Shown: positions 44,333 to 53,788 of the stretch, piece after piece | Numbering within the stretch: the first letter of the stretch is position 1 | Layout of the letters: every line of letters starts with the position of its first letter | Assembly (NCBI RefSeq): GCF_003716875.1 | Contig: NZ_CP033078.1 | Coordinates: forward strand, 1,922,001-1,986,000 | DNA from: Vibrio zhugei | Lineage (GTDB): Bacteria > Pseudomonadota > Gammaproteobacteria > Enterobacterales > Vibrionaceae | Reading direction: 5' to 3' | Length of the DNA: 64,000 nt | Position numbers and translations under genes: made by a program | Notes under the pieces: model-generated | Told to the model about the DNA's origin: nothing | Seen by the model: the letters and a program-made list of their open reading frames with translations, nothing else | The model's database searches: none

Positions 44333-44348
44333 ACGCAAACGTTTTCGT
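44333..44348 (-). promoter_or_regulatory. PurR operator of glyA
   Basis: ACGCAAACGTTTTCGT fits the PurR consensus ANGCAANCGNTTNCNT at every defined position. A -10 like TAGAAT lies upstream on the minus strand at 44365-44370, which places the operator just after the transcription start. Confidence 0.85.
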
Positions 44349-44370
44349 CACCGTAATGGCTGGTATTCTA

Positions 44371-44790
44371 CATAAATTGATGTTTATCATAAAGCACTAA
44401 TTACCGAAATAATGACGCCATGCTCTATCAATGAAATCCACCTCTATTATTCACAATAAGAATATGGGTGCGTGAGAATCCTTGGGGATAAATTAGCGCT
44501 TTGCCCTTCCGAGTACAACCATTACCTTGCTTTAAATAAGACTCAATTTGCTTAATTGGCTAAAAACGATGCATGGCCTCTTTAACTCCCTGATAGACCA
44601 ATAACAAGACGCGCCATTCCTGCATGAAATTCTCATTCTATGTCGGTTTATCTGCTCATCTAACCGTGAGTTATTGTCTGATTCTGCTCACCTTTCTGAT
44701 TGACCACAGACGCTCTCGCTGAAAAGTTGATCAATAACGCACAGCTTTGTCCAAAAAGACAGCGTTTGGCGCGAAAAACTAAAAAAAGGG
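44371..44790. other. Intergenic stretch between glyA and the tRNA-Tyr promoter
   Basis: These 420 bases hold no ORF with a credible start and ribosome site, no clear terminator and no recognised RNA. The only open frames are shadows reaching in from the tRNA antisense strand. Confidence 0.55.
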
Positions 44791-44818
44791 TTTACAGCTT
44801 CAAACAGTTTGCTATGAT
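44791..44818 (+). promoter_or_regulatory. Promoter of the tRNA-Tyr array
   Basis: TTTACA (44791-44796), 16-base spacer, TATGAT (44813-44818), followed by a C-rich discriminator TCGCTCCGC. Such discriminators are typical of stringently controlled stable-RNA promoters. It lies about 58 bases before the first tRNA. Confidence 0.8.
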
Positions 44819-44875
44819 TCGCTCCGCACTTGAGGGATGAGTTGGGAAGACATCGTTTAAGTATAAAAATCTCCT

Positions 44876-44960
<85 letters not shown>

Positions 44961-45030
44961 TATTTTCTTCGTAAGAAGAGCACTTGATTGATTGTGTTGG
45001 GAAAACGTCAGTTAAGTATAAAAACCTCCT

Positions 45031-45115
<85 letters not shown>

Positions 45116-45184
45116 TATTTCTTCGTAAGAAGAGCACTTGATTGATTGTGTTGGGAAAACATCCGTTAAGTATAAAAATCTCCT

Positions 45185-45269
<85 letters not shown>

Positions 45270-45339
45270 TATTTTCTTCGTAAGAAGAGCACTTGATTGA
45301 TTGTGTTGGGAAAACATCCGTTAAGTATAAAAACCTCCT

Positions 45340-45424
<85 letters not shown>

Positions 45425-45432
45425 TATTGAAT

Positions 45433-45463
45433 AAAAAAACCAGCTCATTGAGCTGGTTTTTTT
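45433..45463 (+). terminator. Terminator of the tRNA-Tyr array
   Basis: CCAGCTC/GAGCTGG stem with ATT loop (45440-45456) followed by seven T, preceded by seven A. Confidence 0.9.
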
Positions 45464-45542
45464 ATGTCTTATGTATGACGGCCAAATAAAAAGGCCACCG
45501 AAAAGTGGCCTACCGCTCGATAAACACTCGCGCGTCTGCGCT

Positions 45543-46094
45543 TTATCGTTCTAAGTACGCGGGGACTTGCGCAATACTGTCTAACACCACATCGGCCAAA
45601 GCTTCACCTTCCGCAGTGACAGGCTTACCTGTTCGTACCAAAATTTTAGTACCAACACCAGCGGCAGCGGCGGCCATGAGATCCTCGGTTTTATCCCCGA
45701 CCATCACAGACTTCGACATATCAATCTCTAAGAAATCGCGGGCAGATAAGAACATTCCGGGTTTTGGCTTACGACAATCACATTCTTGTTTGTATTCACC
45801 GAGGCCAAACTCAGCATGATGAGGACAGTAATAAATGCCATCAAATGCCACGCCATTATCTTCGAAGTTCCAATCCATCCACTGAGTCAGTGATAAAAAG
45901 CGATCTTCACTGAATTTGCCACGAGCAATACCAGATTGGTTGGTCACCAATACCAGCAAATATCCCTTGGCTTGCAATTCACGTGTTGCATCAAACACAC
46001 CATCAATAAACTCGAAATCATGTTCATCGTGGACATAACCGTGATCAACGTTGATCACACCGTCACGGTCTAAAAATACTGCTGGTTTAGCCAA
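45543..46094 (-). CDS. gmhB: D-glycero-beta-D-manno-heptose 1,7-bisphosphate 7-phosphatase
   Basis: GmhB removes the 7-phosphate of heptose bisphosphate during synthesis of ADP-heptose for the LPS core. The protein is 183 aa, a HAD hydrolase. The nucleophile and acid/base Asp are in [19 protein letters not shown] is motif II, and [10 protein letters not shown] with the upstream CPHH forms the zinc-binding site typical of GmhB. Motif IV is MVGDKTEDL. It is divergent from metN, as in E. coli. Confidence 0.95.
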   Translation of the reverse strand: MAKPAVFLDRDGVINVDHGYVHDEHDFEFIDGVFDATRELQAKGYLLVLVTNQSGIARGKFSEDRFLSLTQWMDWNFEDNGVAFDGIYYCPHHAEFGLGEYKQECDCRKPKPGMFLSARDFLEIDMSKSVMVGDKTEDLMAAAAAGVGTKILVRTGKPVTAEGEALADVVLDSIAQVPAYLER

Positions 46095-46195
46095 AATGAC
46101 TCTCTCAATTGAGCGTTAAGAATAATCATAATTATTGCACAGCTCTTTTCTTTCATCACCATCAAATAATGAATAAACGCGGATTAAGATATTTT

Positions 46196-46249
46196 AGCCG
46201 TCTAGACGTAAAAATATCTATTGACTTGACTAGTTATAACTCATAGGAT
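46196..46249 (+). promoter_or_regulatory. metNIQ promoter with tandem MetJ boxes
   Basis: Three adjacent 8-mers AGCCGTCT, AGACGTAA and AAATATCT (46196-46219) match the met box AGACGTCT at 7, 6 and 5 of 8 positions. Directly after them lie -35 TTGACT (46221-46226), a 17-base spacer and -10 TAGGAT (46244-46249). Methionine-dependent repression by MetJ is inferred. Confidence 0.8.
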
Positions 46250-46340
46250 TCTATCTGGCTTCACGCAATACAGCATAATATTCTGTGAAACGATATCGCA
46301 GTTAATATCGGGTTGTTCAACTCCCTGCACAGGTTTTTAC

Positions 46341-47378
46341 ATGATTGAAATAAAGAATGTTAATAAGATTTTCTACCAAGGTGATACGGAGATTCCTGCC
46401 TTAGTAGACATTAACCTCACCATATCACAAGGCACCATTTTTGGTGTCATCGGCTCTTCAGGTGCAGGGAAAAGTACTCTGATACGCTGTGTCAATATGC
46501 TAGAGCGACCAACAACAGGTTCGGTCATTGTCGATGGTACGGATCTGACCCAATTAAGCTCACAACAGCTATCCAATGCTCGCCGCAACATCGGCATGAT
46601 ATTTCAGCACTTTAACTTATTATCGTCACGCACCGTGTTTGGTAACGTGGCACTGCCGCTAGAGTTAGCGAAAAAAAGTGACGAAGAAATCAATAAAAAA
46701 GTGGTCGAACTCCTTGATTTAGTCGGCTTGGCGGATAAGCGTGACACGTATCCTGCCAATCTAAGCGGCGGACAAAAGCAGCGAGTGGCCATTGCTCGGG
46801 CCCTAGCGTCTGATCCGAAAGTCCTATTGTGTGATGAAGCGACCAGTGCCCTTGATCCGGCGACCACACAATCGATTCTCGCGTTGCTAAAAGAAATTAA
46901 TCGTCGCTTAAATATTACTATCTTATTGATTACTCATGAAATGGATGTGGTAAAAAGTATCTGTCATGAAGTGGCCATTATTGGTGGTGGTGAGCTGGTT
47001 GAGAAAGGCACCGTCGGGGACATTTTTGCTTATCCAAAAACCGAATTGGCTCACCAATTCATTCGCTCGACATTGGATCTCTCTTTGCCCGAAGACATTG
47101 CTGAACGTCTTCGTCAAACAGCGCATCATGGCGCACATCCACTCGTGCGTTTAGAGTTTACTGGCGCAAGTGTTGATGCCCCTGTCGTCTCTCAGGTTTC
47201 CAGAGAATTTAATATCGATGTGAGTATTTTGAACTCAGATCTGGATTACACCGGAGGCGTGAAGTTCGGCATGATGTTAGCTGAAATTCAAGGTGATAAA
47301 GACAACACAGAAGCCGCCATTCAATTTATTCGCAACAACAAAGTGAAAGTAGAAGTACTGGGGTACCTCAATGCATGA
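46341..47378 (+). CDS. metN: Methionine ABC transporter ATP-binding protein
   Basis: MetN powers uptake of D- and L-methionine. The protein is 345 aa. Walker A is [12 protein letters not shown], the ABC signature is [15 protein letters not shown] and Walker B is [15 protein letters not shown]-terminal NIL domain (about 270-345), which binds methionine and gives trans-inhibition, is present. The end overlaps metI by eight bases. Confidence 0.96.
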   Translation: MIEIKNVNKIFYQGDTEIPALVDINLTISQGTIFGVIGSSGAGKSTLIRCVNMLERPTTGSVIVDGTDLTQLSSQQLSNARRNIGMIFQHFNLLSSRTVFGNVALPLELAKKSDEEINKKVVELLDLVGLADKRDTYPANLSGGQKQRVAIARALASDPKVLLCDEATSALDPATTQSILALLKEINRRLNITILLITHEMDVVKSICHEVAIIGGGELVEKGTVGDIFAYPKTELAHQFIRSTLDLSLPEDIAERLRQTAHHGAHPLVRLEFTGASVDAPVVSQVSREFNIDVSILNSDLDYTGGVKFGMMLAEIQGDKDNTEAAIQFIRNNKVKVEVLGYLNA

Positions 47379-48042
47379 ACTCGTATCATGGGTGTCACAA
47401 AACAGTGAACTCATTTTAACTGCCACCTGGGAAACCATTTACATGGTCTTGGCCTCAGGCATCATCGGTTTTGTCGTCGGCATTCCACTTGGTGTGGTTC
47501 TACATACAACAAAACAAAATGGCTTACTTGAGAATCCTCAAGTGAACCGTGTGTTAGGGGCCATCGTCAATGTCGGTCGCTCGGTGCCATTTCTTGTTTT
47601 AATGGTCGCCATCATTCCTTTGACCAAATTGCTTGTCGGAACGTTTATCGGCACCACGGCGACGATTGTTCCACTGACAATTGGAGCGATTCCTTTCGTT
47701 GCACGCTTGATCGAAGGTGCCTTGATGGAAGTCCCATCTGGGTTAATTGAAGCCGCACAATCAATGGGCGCAAGCCAACTGCAAATTATCTACAAAGTGC
47801 TGTTACCTGAGGCGATGCCGAGTATTATTAATACCGTGACGGTAACCTTAGTCACACTGGTCAGCTACTCCGCAATGGCCGGGACGGTCGGTGGCGGTGG
47901 CCTCGGTGATGTCGCGATTCGTTATGGTTACTATCGATACGACGTCGTTGTTATGGCCGTCACTGTTGTGATGTTAGTGATATTAGTACAAATGATACAA
48001 TCATTAGGTGATGCTATCGTCCGCAGAGTCGATCACCGATAA
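47371..48042 (+). CDS. metI: Methionine ABC transporter permease
   Basis: MetI forms the membrane channel of the methionine importer. The protein is 223 aa with five or so membrane segments. The EAA coupling motif is [24 protein letters not shown]. The C-terminal part shows [20 protein letters not shown]. It overlaps metN and precedes metQ by 36 bases. Confidence 0.96.
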   Translation: MHELVSWVSQNSELILTATWETIYMVLASGIIGFVVGIPLGVVLHTTKQNGLLENPQVNRVLGAIVNVGRSVPFLVLMVAIIPLTKLLVGTFIGTTATIVPLTIGAIPFVARLIEGALMEVPSGLIEAAQSMGASQLQIIYKVLLPEAMPSIINTVTVTLVTLVSYSAMAGTVGGGGLGDVAIRYGYYRYDVVVMAVTVVMLVILVQMIQSLGDAIVRRVDHR

Positions 48043-48078
48043 AACATAATAAAAATTGGATTTTTACAGGAGATAAAT

Positions 48079-48888
48079 ATGACATTTAATGTTAAAGCAT
48101 TGCTTGCAGTTGCAGTCACTGCATCAACGTTAGTGCTCGCGGGTTGTGGTCAAGACTCGTCGGACAATCAAACCATCAAAGTTGGCGTTATTGCGGGTGC
48201 GGAAGCACAAGTAGCTGAAGTTGCGAAAAAAGTCGCCAAAGAAAAATACGATTTAAACGTAAAATTGGTCACGTTTACGGATTACATTACGCCCAATGCT
48301 GCATTGGCAGACGGTTCCGTTGATGTCAACGCGTTCCAACACAAACCGTATCTGGATCAACAAATCAAAAGCCGTGGTTACAAGCTAGCAATTGCAGGTA
48401 ATACCTTTGTTTACCCTATTGCAGGCTACTCTAAAACCATCAAATCCGTTGATGAAGTCAAAGACGGGGATCGTATTGCAGTGCCAAACGACCCAACTAA
48501 CCTTGGCCGTTCATTACTGCTGCTGCAAAAACAAGGGTTGATTAAATTACGTGATGGTTCAGGCCTAGAAGCCACCGTCCGTGATATCGTCTCTAATCCA
48601 AAGCACCTGAAAATTGTTGAGCTTGATGCCTCTCAGTTACCCCGCTCTTTGGACGATGTGACCATTGCGATCATCAATAATACATTTGCTAGCTCGATCG
48701 ACCTAACTCCACAAAAAGACGGTCTATTTGTGGAAAGTAAAGAGTCGCCTTACGTGAACCTTATCGTGGCACGTAAAGACAATGTTGATAGCAAAAAAGT
48801 GAAAGAGTTTGTGAAAGCCTACCAAACGGATGAAGTGTACCAAGCGGCACAAAAACAATTCAAAGGTGGCGTGGTTAAGGGCTGGTAA
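48079..48888 (+). CDS. metQ: Methionine-binding lipoprotein MetQ
   Basis: MetQ captures methionine in the periplasm and delivers it to MetNI. The protein is 269 aa. The lipobox is LAGC with C23. The NlpA-family fold is shown by KVGVIAGAEAQV, VDVNAFQHKPYLDQ and VPNDPTNLGRSLLLLQ. An AGGAGA ribosome site precedes the ATG. A strong terminator ends the operon. Confidence 0.96.
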   Translation: MTFNVKALLAVAVTASTLVLAGCGQDSSDNQTIKVGVIAGAEAQVAEVAKKVAKEKYDLNVKLVTFTDYITPNAALADGSVDVNAFQHKPYLDQQIKSRGYKLAIAGNTFVYPIAGYSKTIKSVDEVKDGDRIAVPNDPTNLGRSLLLLQKQGLIKLRDGSGLEATVRDIVSNPKHLKIVELDASQLPRSLDDVTIAIINNTFASSIDLTPQKDGLFVESKESPYVNLIVARKDNVDSKKVKEFVKAYQTDEVYQAAQKQFKGGVVKGW

Positions 48889-48920
48889 TTACCTCCCTAA
48901 TCATCAGCGTGATACACAAA

Positions 48921-48953
48921 TAAAAAAGGTTGGCATAACGCCAACCTTTTTTT
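48921..48953 (+). terminator. Terminator of metNIQ
   Basis: GGTTGGC/GCCAACC stem with ATAAC loop (48928-48946), seven T after it and six A before it. It also faces the convergent Zn-ribbon gene. Confidence 0.9.
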
Positions 48954-48974
48954 CACGCCTCATTGGCCAAAACA

Positions 48975-49754
48975 TTAAGACTTGAGATGATCCCAAGAAA
49001 TATTCGACACAAGACGACATGAATCGCATTTAAAATGAAAAATATCGTGCAATGGTTCTTCTAGTAACCACGCTCCGCCACACTTAGGACAGCAACGCGC
49101 TTTTTCCTCAGCCAAGCTGCTGCCCCCCACACGATACAAATAGTAATACGTTGGCACCTGAGATAAATACTCGATTCGCCCGCGAATATCCCAACCACGA
49201 ATGAACAAATCACTGTCCGTATCGCAGATTTCATGTAATGCCGCATATTCTGCCTGACAACTGCCCGCCATTTGCAACTCATCACATGCTTGCCATTCCG
49301 TCTGCCACTTTACGACCGATTTGTGGTCGCCATTAAACGTCGGAGCTTGTCGATACAGTGGAATCGGTAATAAAGTCTCACCACTGCGCAAGGGAGAACA
49401 AGTATGCACATACGTGGTATACAGCACTTGCCAATTGGGTACGTCAGATTCGGCAGCTTGCTCAGAATTCAAGTCACGCCCCAACAAACGGACTTTTGGC
49501 CCCACAAGACAAGCATCATGCAGCCGCTGCAAACACGTGTTCACAAAATCTGAATGGTATTTCGAATGCAAACTGTCTTGCTCGGGACACACAGCGCGCA
49601 CCGAAAATTCGCCCTCGCCCATAATCATCGGAAATTCACGTCCCAAGACTTGCCCATTATAGCGCAGCGCTTCCATAAGGCCGTTTATGGCTTTATCAAC
49701 CGCCGTGATCGTGGTATCCGCAAAGCATTCAAATTCTAATTCAACAACATACAT
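48975..49754 (-). CDS. Zn-ribbon-containing protein (DUF2310-like)
   Basis: The protein is 259 aa. The C-terminus has a zinc ribbon, CCPKCGG then CDSC, 21 residues apart. The rest resembles the DUF2310 family of conserved Vibrio/Shewanella proteins as I recall it; its function is unknown. It begins six bases after the syd stop, so the two genes form one transcript. A nucleic-acid-binding role is sometimes suggested for the ribbon, but nothing in the sequence proves it. Confidence 0.75.
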   Translation of the reverse strand: MYVVELEFECFADTTITAVDKAINGLMEALRYNGQVLGREFPMIMGEGEFSVRAVCPEQDSLHSKYHSDFVNTCLQRLHDACLVGPKVRLLGRDLNSEQAAESDVPNWQVLYTTYVHTCSPLRSGETLLPIPLYRQAPTFNGDHKSVVKWQTEWQACDELQMAGSCQAEYAALHEICDTDSDLFIRGWDIRGRIEYLSQVPTYYYLYRVGGSSLAEEKARCCPKCGGAWLLEEPLHDIFHFKCDSCRLVSNISWDHLKS

Positions 49755-49760
49755 AGACGT

Positions 49761-50303
49761 TTAAACAACCGGTTGTAGGTGAGCTAAAAATTCAGTGAGG
49801 TTTTCCGCTAACGGACGGCGAGTGTTGTCACCGAGTGTTTCCAACACCACGTTTCCGCTAAGATTACAGATGGAAACGACCTGCATGTCGTCATCGGTAG
49901 AGGCAATAAAGACCGTCGGTGTTTGTTTCAAACGGCGTTGCATAACCAAGTGCCCCACTATATTTTCTTGCAAGCGAGTAAAATCCTCATCATTCCACAC
50001 TTGGAGAAGCGTTAAAGGATTGCCCTCCCACAAAGCAGGCATATCCGCGGCGTATTGCGTGCCATAGAACTCCGTCACGTCAGCGTGCAGCGTTAACTCC
50101 AGAGCATTTTCTACGTTCGCGAAGCTCGCTATGGTATCGCGTAATACCGGCGTCCAATACACACAATCCGGTGTGCGATGTTGTACACACGCTGAAGGTA
50201 AATCTATCAAGTCATCATTGCTGGGTAATTGATCATTCATAGCTTGGCATTGTGCAACGTATCGTTGACTAAAGTGGTATAATGCACTGGCTTGCTGAGC
50301 CAT
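49761..50303 (-). CDS. syd: SecY-interacting protein Syd
   Basis: Syd binds SecY on the cytoplasmic face and monitors faulty SecYEG assembly. The protein is 180 aa. Family runs are [30 protein letters not shown] (residues about 97-126), PTVFIAS and [17 protein letters not shown]. The ATG at 50303 is chosen because GGAG lies six bases upstream; an ATG at 50315 overlaps that site. It is divergent from queF, as in E. coli. Confidence 0.92.
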   Translation of the reverse strand: MAQQASALYHFSQRYVAQCQAMNDQLPSNDDLIDLPSACVQHRTPDCVYWTPVLRDTIASFANVENALELTLHADVTEFYGTQYAADMPALWEGNPLTLLQVWNDEDFTRLQENIVGHLVMQRRLKQTPTVFIASTDDDMQVVSICNLSGNVVLETLGDNTRRPLAENLTEFLAHLQPVV

Positions 50304-50400
50304 TGTATTCTCCATATTTCATTTCCCCTATTGCGAATAATGACAGTGGCGTCGGGATTGCGTAAAATTCCCCGTATTCTAATCGAAGTAACGACAAAAA

Positions 50401-51246
50401 ATGAGTAAATATTCTGACGCGAAAGAGTTAACTGGATTAACACTGGGTAAAGGCACCGCTTATACCTCTCAATACGATGCCACATTGTTACAAGGTGTGC
50501 CACGCAGCCTAAACCGTGACGATCTTCATTTAGGTGAAGAACTTCCCTTTAAAGGCTGTGATGTCTGGACCCTGTATGAATTATCTTGGCTAAACTCACG
50601 AGGCTTACCACAAGTGGCCGTTGCGCAAGCAACATTACCCGCCACCAGCCCAAATTTGATTGAGTCTAAGTCGTTTAAACTCTACCTCAACAGTTTTAAT
50701 CAAACACGATTTAATTCTGTCGAAGATGTACGCCAAACCTTAATCCAAGATCTATCGGCATGTGCGGGTGAACCCGTCGCGGTAGACGTCTTCCCTGTGA
50801 CGCATTTTACCAATCAGCCGATTGTGAATATGCAAGGTGAAAACATTGACGCTCAGGATATTGAGATCACCAGTTACGAATTTGACGATACCTTATTAGA
50901 TGGCGCAACCAGTGAGACGATTGTAACCGAAAGGCTGAATAGTCACCTACTCAAATCGAACTGTTTGATTACCAATCAACCCGATTGGGGCAGTGTTGAA
51001 ATTCGCTACACCGGTAAGAAAATCGACCGTGAAGCCTTGCTGCGCTATATTGTGTCCTTCCGCGAACACAACGAATTTCACGAACAATGTGTCGAGCGTA
51101 TTTTCACCGATATTCAACGTTATTGCCAACCGCAATCACTGACGGTCTATGCGCGTTATACTCGCCGTGGCGGATTAGATATTAATCCCTTCCGCTCAAC
51201 CCACAATATTGGCCCGACGCACAACTCGCGACTTGCTCGTCAATAA
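50401..51246 (+). CDS. queF: NADPH-dependent 7-cyano-7-deazaguanine reductase QueF
   Basis: QueF reduces preQ0 to preQ1 in queuosine synthesis. The protein is 281 aa, the long bimodular type of enterics. The catalytic Cys is C188 and the acid is D195 in [15 protein letters not shown]. The substrate Glu and NADPH region includes [17 protein letters not shown]. The queuosine made here modifies tRNA-Tyr among others, and tRNA-Tyr is encoded 5 kb away, though no functional link is implied. No preQ1 riboswitch was recognised upstream. Confidence 0.96.
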   Translation: MSKYSDAKELTGLTLGKGTAYTSQYDATLLQGVPRSLNRDDLHLGEELPFKGCDVWTLYELSWLNSRGLPQVAVAQATLPATSPNLIESKSFKLYLNSFNQTRFNSVEDVRQTLIQDLSACAGEPVAVDVFPVTHFTNQPIVNMQGENIDAQDIEITSYEFDDTLLDGATSETIVTERLNSHLLKSNCLITNQPDWGSVEIRYTGKKIDREALLRYIVSFREHNEFHEQCVERIFTDIQRYCQPQSLTVYARYTRRGGLDINPFRSTHNIGPTHNSRLARQ

Positions 51247-51264
51247 TAAGGACTCTGTTTACCC

Positions 51265-53529
51265 ATGAGGTACTTTCGCTGGCAACCTTGGCTTACTCTT
51301 CTTTTACTGATGACATCACAGTGGGCAATGGCCGATATTTCGGCCTACCAGCCATTACGCGATGCCGAAAAATTGGTAGAACTGTCCCCGGTGCAAGCCA
51401 AGGCATTGGTCAGCGATTACCTCTCGCAACGCCGGCTGACCGAGTCGCAAGATAAAACCCCGACCACCATTGCTCGGGATGAATCGGACACTCAAGTACG
51501 TACGCCAAGAAACAGCATCAATGCACTACAAGTGCTCGCCGAAGCGCAGTTTAATTTACAAGATTTAAAAGGCGCATTTCGATCTATTCATCTGGCACGC
51601 GAATTAGCTGAAGAGTTTGATTTACCTTATAAAAAATTGGAAGTGGCATTGCTGGCCGCTCGCCTGCATTGGCGCCATACACAAAGTGCCGCCGCCGCCA
51701 ATCAACGTCTTAATGCCATCACCACGACGTTTGATGCCATCAAGAGTCACGATCATGTCTCTCGCTCAATCAACTATAAAATACATATGTTAAGAGCAGA
51801 AGTCGCCTCCAATGCCGGACTCATCAAGCAAGCCAATACGCTGTTTGCCCAGCAAAAAGACTATATCGAGCAGAGTCACTCGCCTCGAACTGAAATTCAG
51901 TATTACATCACGGTTGGGAGCCACTACCTTAACCATGAGCAATACAATATGGCCTTATCAGAATTGTTGCGCGCCTATTGGACAGCAGTAGAACACAGCT
52001 CAGGCGCTCTACTGGCGAAAACCAACTCCTTATTAGGCCGCTTGTTTTTTGAACGTCGCGTCCTCGATAAAGCCCTGATTTACTATTCTCAATCCGCCGA
52101 CTTTTACGGTAAATATCAGCAATCCCCTCTCATCAGCAGTGTGCTCAAACGCATGGGTGATATTTACTATTTGCAAGGCAAATACAACCTCGCGTTAGTG
52201 CATTACTTTAATGCAATTGACCATGAAAGCAGTGATAAGAACCCAAATCACATCATCGAAACCCGTCTGGCGCTCGCGGATACCTATTTAGAATTGTATA
52301 ACTATCCCTTATCCGCCCAGTACTTGCAGCGAGCAGAGCAACTGCTTCGCTCAAGTAACGCCGCCTTCTTAAAAGCACAGGCGGCATTACTCAAGTCAGG
52401 CCTCGCCTTTCATGAAAAAAACACCCCAAATGCGCTCAAATTTGCTCGTAAAGCACTGGAAATCAGCCGCAGTGTCGACAGTACCGCATTAGAAAGTAAG
52501 GCCTACTTATTACTCTCACGTGGGTATGAGCAATCAGGTCAATTTCAACAAGCATTGCAAAATATTAAGTATCACAATCGTCTTTCACGCCTGAATCAAG
52601 AAAAGCTGAATCGCATTAGTGAAGATGCCTTCCGCCAACAGAAAGAGTTCGTCGAACAAACATTGCACATGGCAAGACAAGAGCAGCAATTAAAAACACT
52701 CACTCGTGAGTACAGCAAATTTCAAAAACTGGCGTTTGCTTTATTCATTGCCGCGTCGATTTTACTGTTATTTATGTTACGCCGCAGGCATGTCATTCAA
52801 CGGCAAAAAGATGAAATTGAAGAACTCAACGCAAGCTTATTCACGCATTCACGCTCACGCCTGCGCAACCTACGCATGCTCAATGCCAAGCTGGCCACCT
52901 CATTGGAAAAAAGCAGTCGTAGCTTTGAAGAGTGGCATATTGGCGAGTTAATTGATGAGCCACTCAATGACCGCCTGCGTTTTGTCATGATTGATATCCC
53001 CTTCCTTGGCAGTATGTACCTGCAGCAAGGCTACAGCGGCGGGTTAGAAATGGAGCATGAGTTTGGCGCGTTCTTAAAATCTAAGCTCGCGGATGATCAA
53101 CGCCTTTACCATTTCTCCGATTCCAACTTACTCTACATTGAGCGCAATAGTGATAGGAATCAGCCTGTCGAAGACGTTGTGGAACGTATTCAAGGGTGGA
53201 TCAATGAATTTAATACCGACCTTGATATCAATCGAAAAATCAGCGTCGGTATCGCCGACTACCCCTTCTTACCGCGCGCCTATACCGCCATCAATGATAA
53301 AGAACTCTTGGATATTTTGTTATTGGCCACCGAACTCGCGCAAAAAATAACCACTCAAGCTGAAGACAGTCAGTGGGTGTATTTCCGCGCCATTGATAAT
53401 GCGCCAGCAGCCAGCTTTGCTGCCAGTGATATGCGTCGCGCTTGCCAACATGCCATTCAGCAAGGGCTGGTCAAAGTCCAGTCATCTTGTAAAGATGAGC
53501 AATCCCTTAAACAGATAATGAAATTTTAG
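51265..53529 (+). CDS. TPR membrane protein with degenerate GGDEF-like C-terminus
   Basis: The protein is 754 aa. A signal peptide ends near WAMA (about residue 23). Residues about 80-450 are TPR-like helical repeats (for example KRMGDIYYLQGKYNLALVHY), placed in the periplasm. One membrane segment lies at about 489-505, followed by basic RRR, a coiled coil and a cytoplasmic domain from about 572. That domain follows the GGDEF fold pattern: FVMIDIPFL, then YHFSDSNLLYIER at the position of the signature, then ISVGIADYPF and LLLATELAQK. The signature itself is replaced by SDSN (618-621), so cyclase activity is unlikely. It lies 18 bases behind queF. A sensory partner for the next gene is plausible. 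Confidence 0.75.
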   Translation: MRYFRWQPWLTLLLLMTSQWAMADISAYQPLRDAEKLVELSPVQAKALVSDYLSQRRLTESQDKTPTTIARDESDTQVRTPRNSINALQVLAEAQFNLQDLKGAFRSIHLARELAEEFDLPYKKLEVALLAARLHWRHTQSAAAANQRLNAITTTFDAIKSHDHVSRSINYKIHMLRAEVASNAGLIKQANTLFAQQKDYIEQSHSPRTEIQYYITVGSHYLNHEQYNMALSELLRAYWTAVEHSSGALLAKTNSLLGRLFFERRVLDKALIYYSQSADFYGKYQQSPLISSVLKRMGDIYYLQGKYNLALVHYFNAIDHESSDKNPNHIIETRLALADTYLELYNYPLSAQYLQRAEQLLRSSNAAFLKAQAALLKSGLAFHEKNTPNALKFARKALEISRSVDSTALESKAYLLLSRGYEQSGQFQQALQNIKYHNRLSRLNQEKLNRISEDAFRQQKEFVEQTLHMARQEQQLKTLTREYSKFQKLAFALFIAASILLLFMLRRRHVIQRQKDEIEELNASLFTHSRSRLRNLRMLNAKLATSLEKSSRSFEEWHIGELIDEPLNDRLRFVMIDIPFLGSMYLQQGYSGGLEMEHEFGAFLKSKLADDQRLYHFSDSNLLYIERNSDRNQPVEDVVERIQGWINEFNTDLDINRKISVGIADYPFLPRAYTAINDKELLDILLLATELAQKITTQAEDSQWVYFRAIDNAPAASFAASDMRRACQHAIQQGLVKVQSSCKDEQSLKQIMKF

Positions 53530-53618
53530 TTTTTTTTCATAAAGAAATACTGACAAGATGAAAAATAATTTTTTTTTGTTATTATACGCCCCTGACTCCG
53601 TGCAGTAATGGGCAGGCT

Positions 53619-53738
53619 AACTGATGTCATTATCAGTTTTTCATCACACTTGAGTGAGTCAAACTCTTCGTTTTATAACGGCCATCAAAAGAGTTGATTG
53701 AATGATAATTATGGTCGCGATCGCGACGTTGATTCAAT
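53619..53738 (+). promoter_or_regulatory. Structured leader of the GGDEF gene
   Basis: An AACTGAT/ATCAGTT hairpin (53619-53638) is followed by three T, a possible weak terminator after the TPR gene. Next come ATTGAAT/ATTCAAT arms (53697-53703, 53732-53738) enclosing the perfect palindrome GTCGCGATCGCGAC (53714-53727). The palindrome could be an operator. No c-di-GMP riboswitch core was found. Confidence 0.45.
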
Positions 53739-53788
53739 GAGTCTATTGGTAAATAGCTCATATATCATGTTGTAATGGAGCACTTTTA

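Noticed and set aside
50304..50400. preQ1 riboswitch ahead of queF
   Set aside because: The interval is short, shared with the divergent syd gene, and shows no preQ1-I or preQ1-II pattern.
53530..53788. c-di-GMP riboswitch ahead of the GGDEF gene
   Set aside because: No conserved GEMM core was found; only simple hairpins and a palindrome are present.
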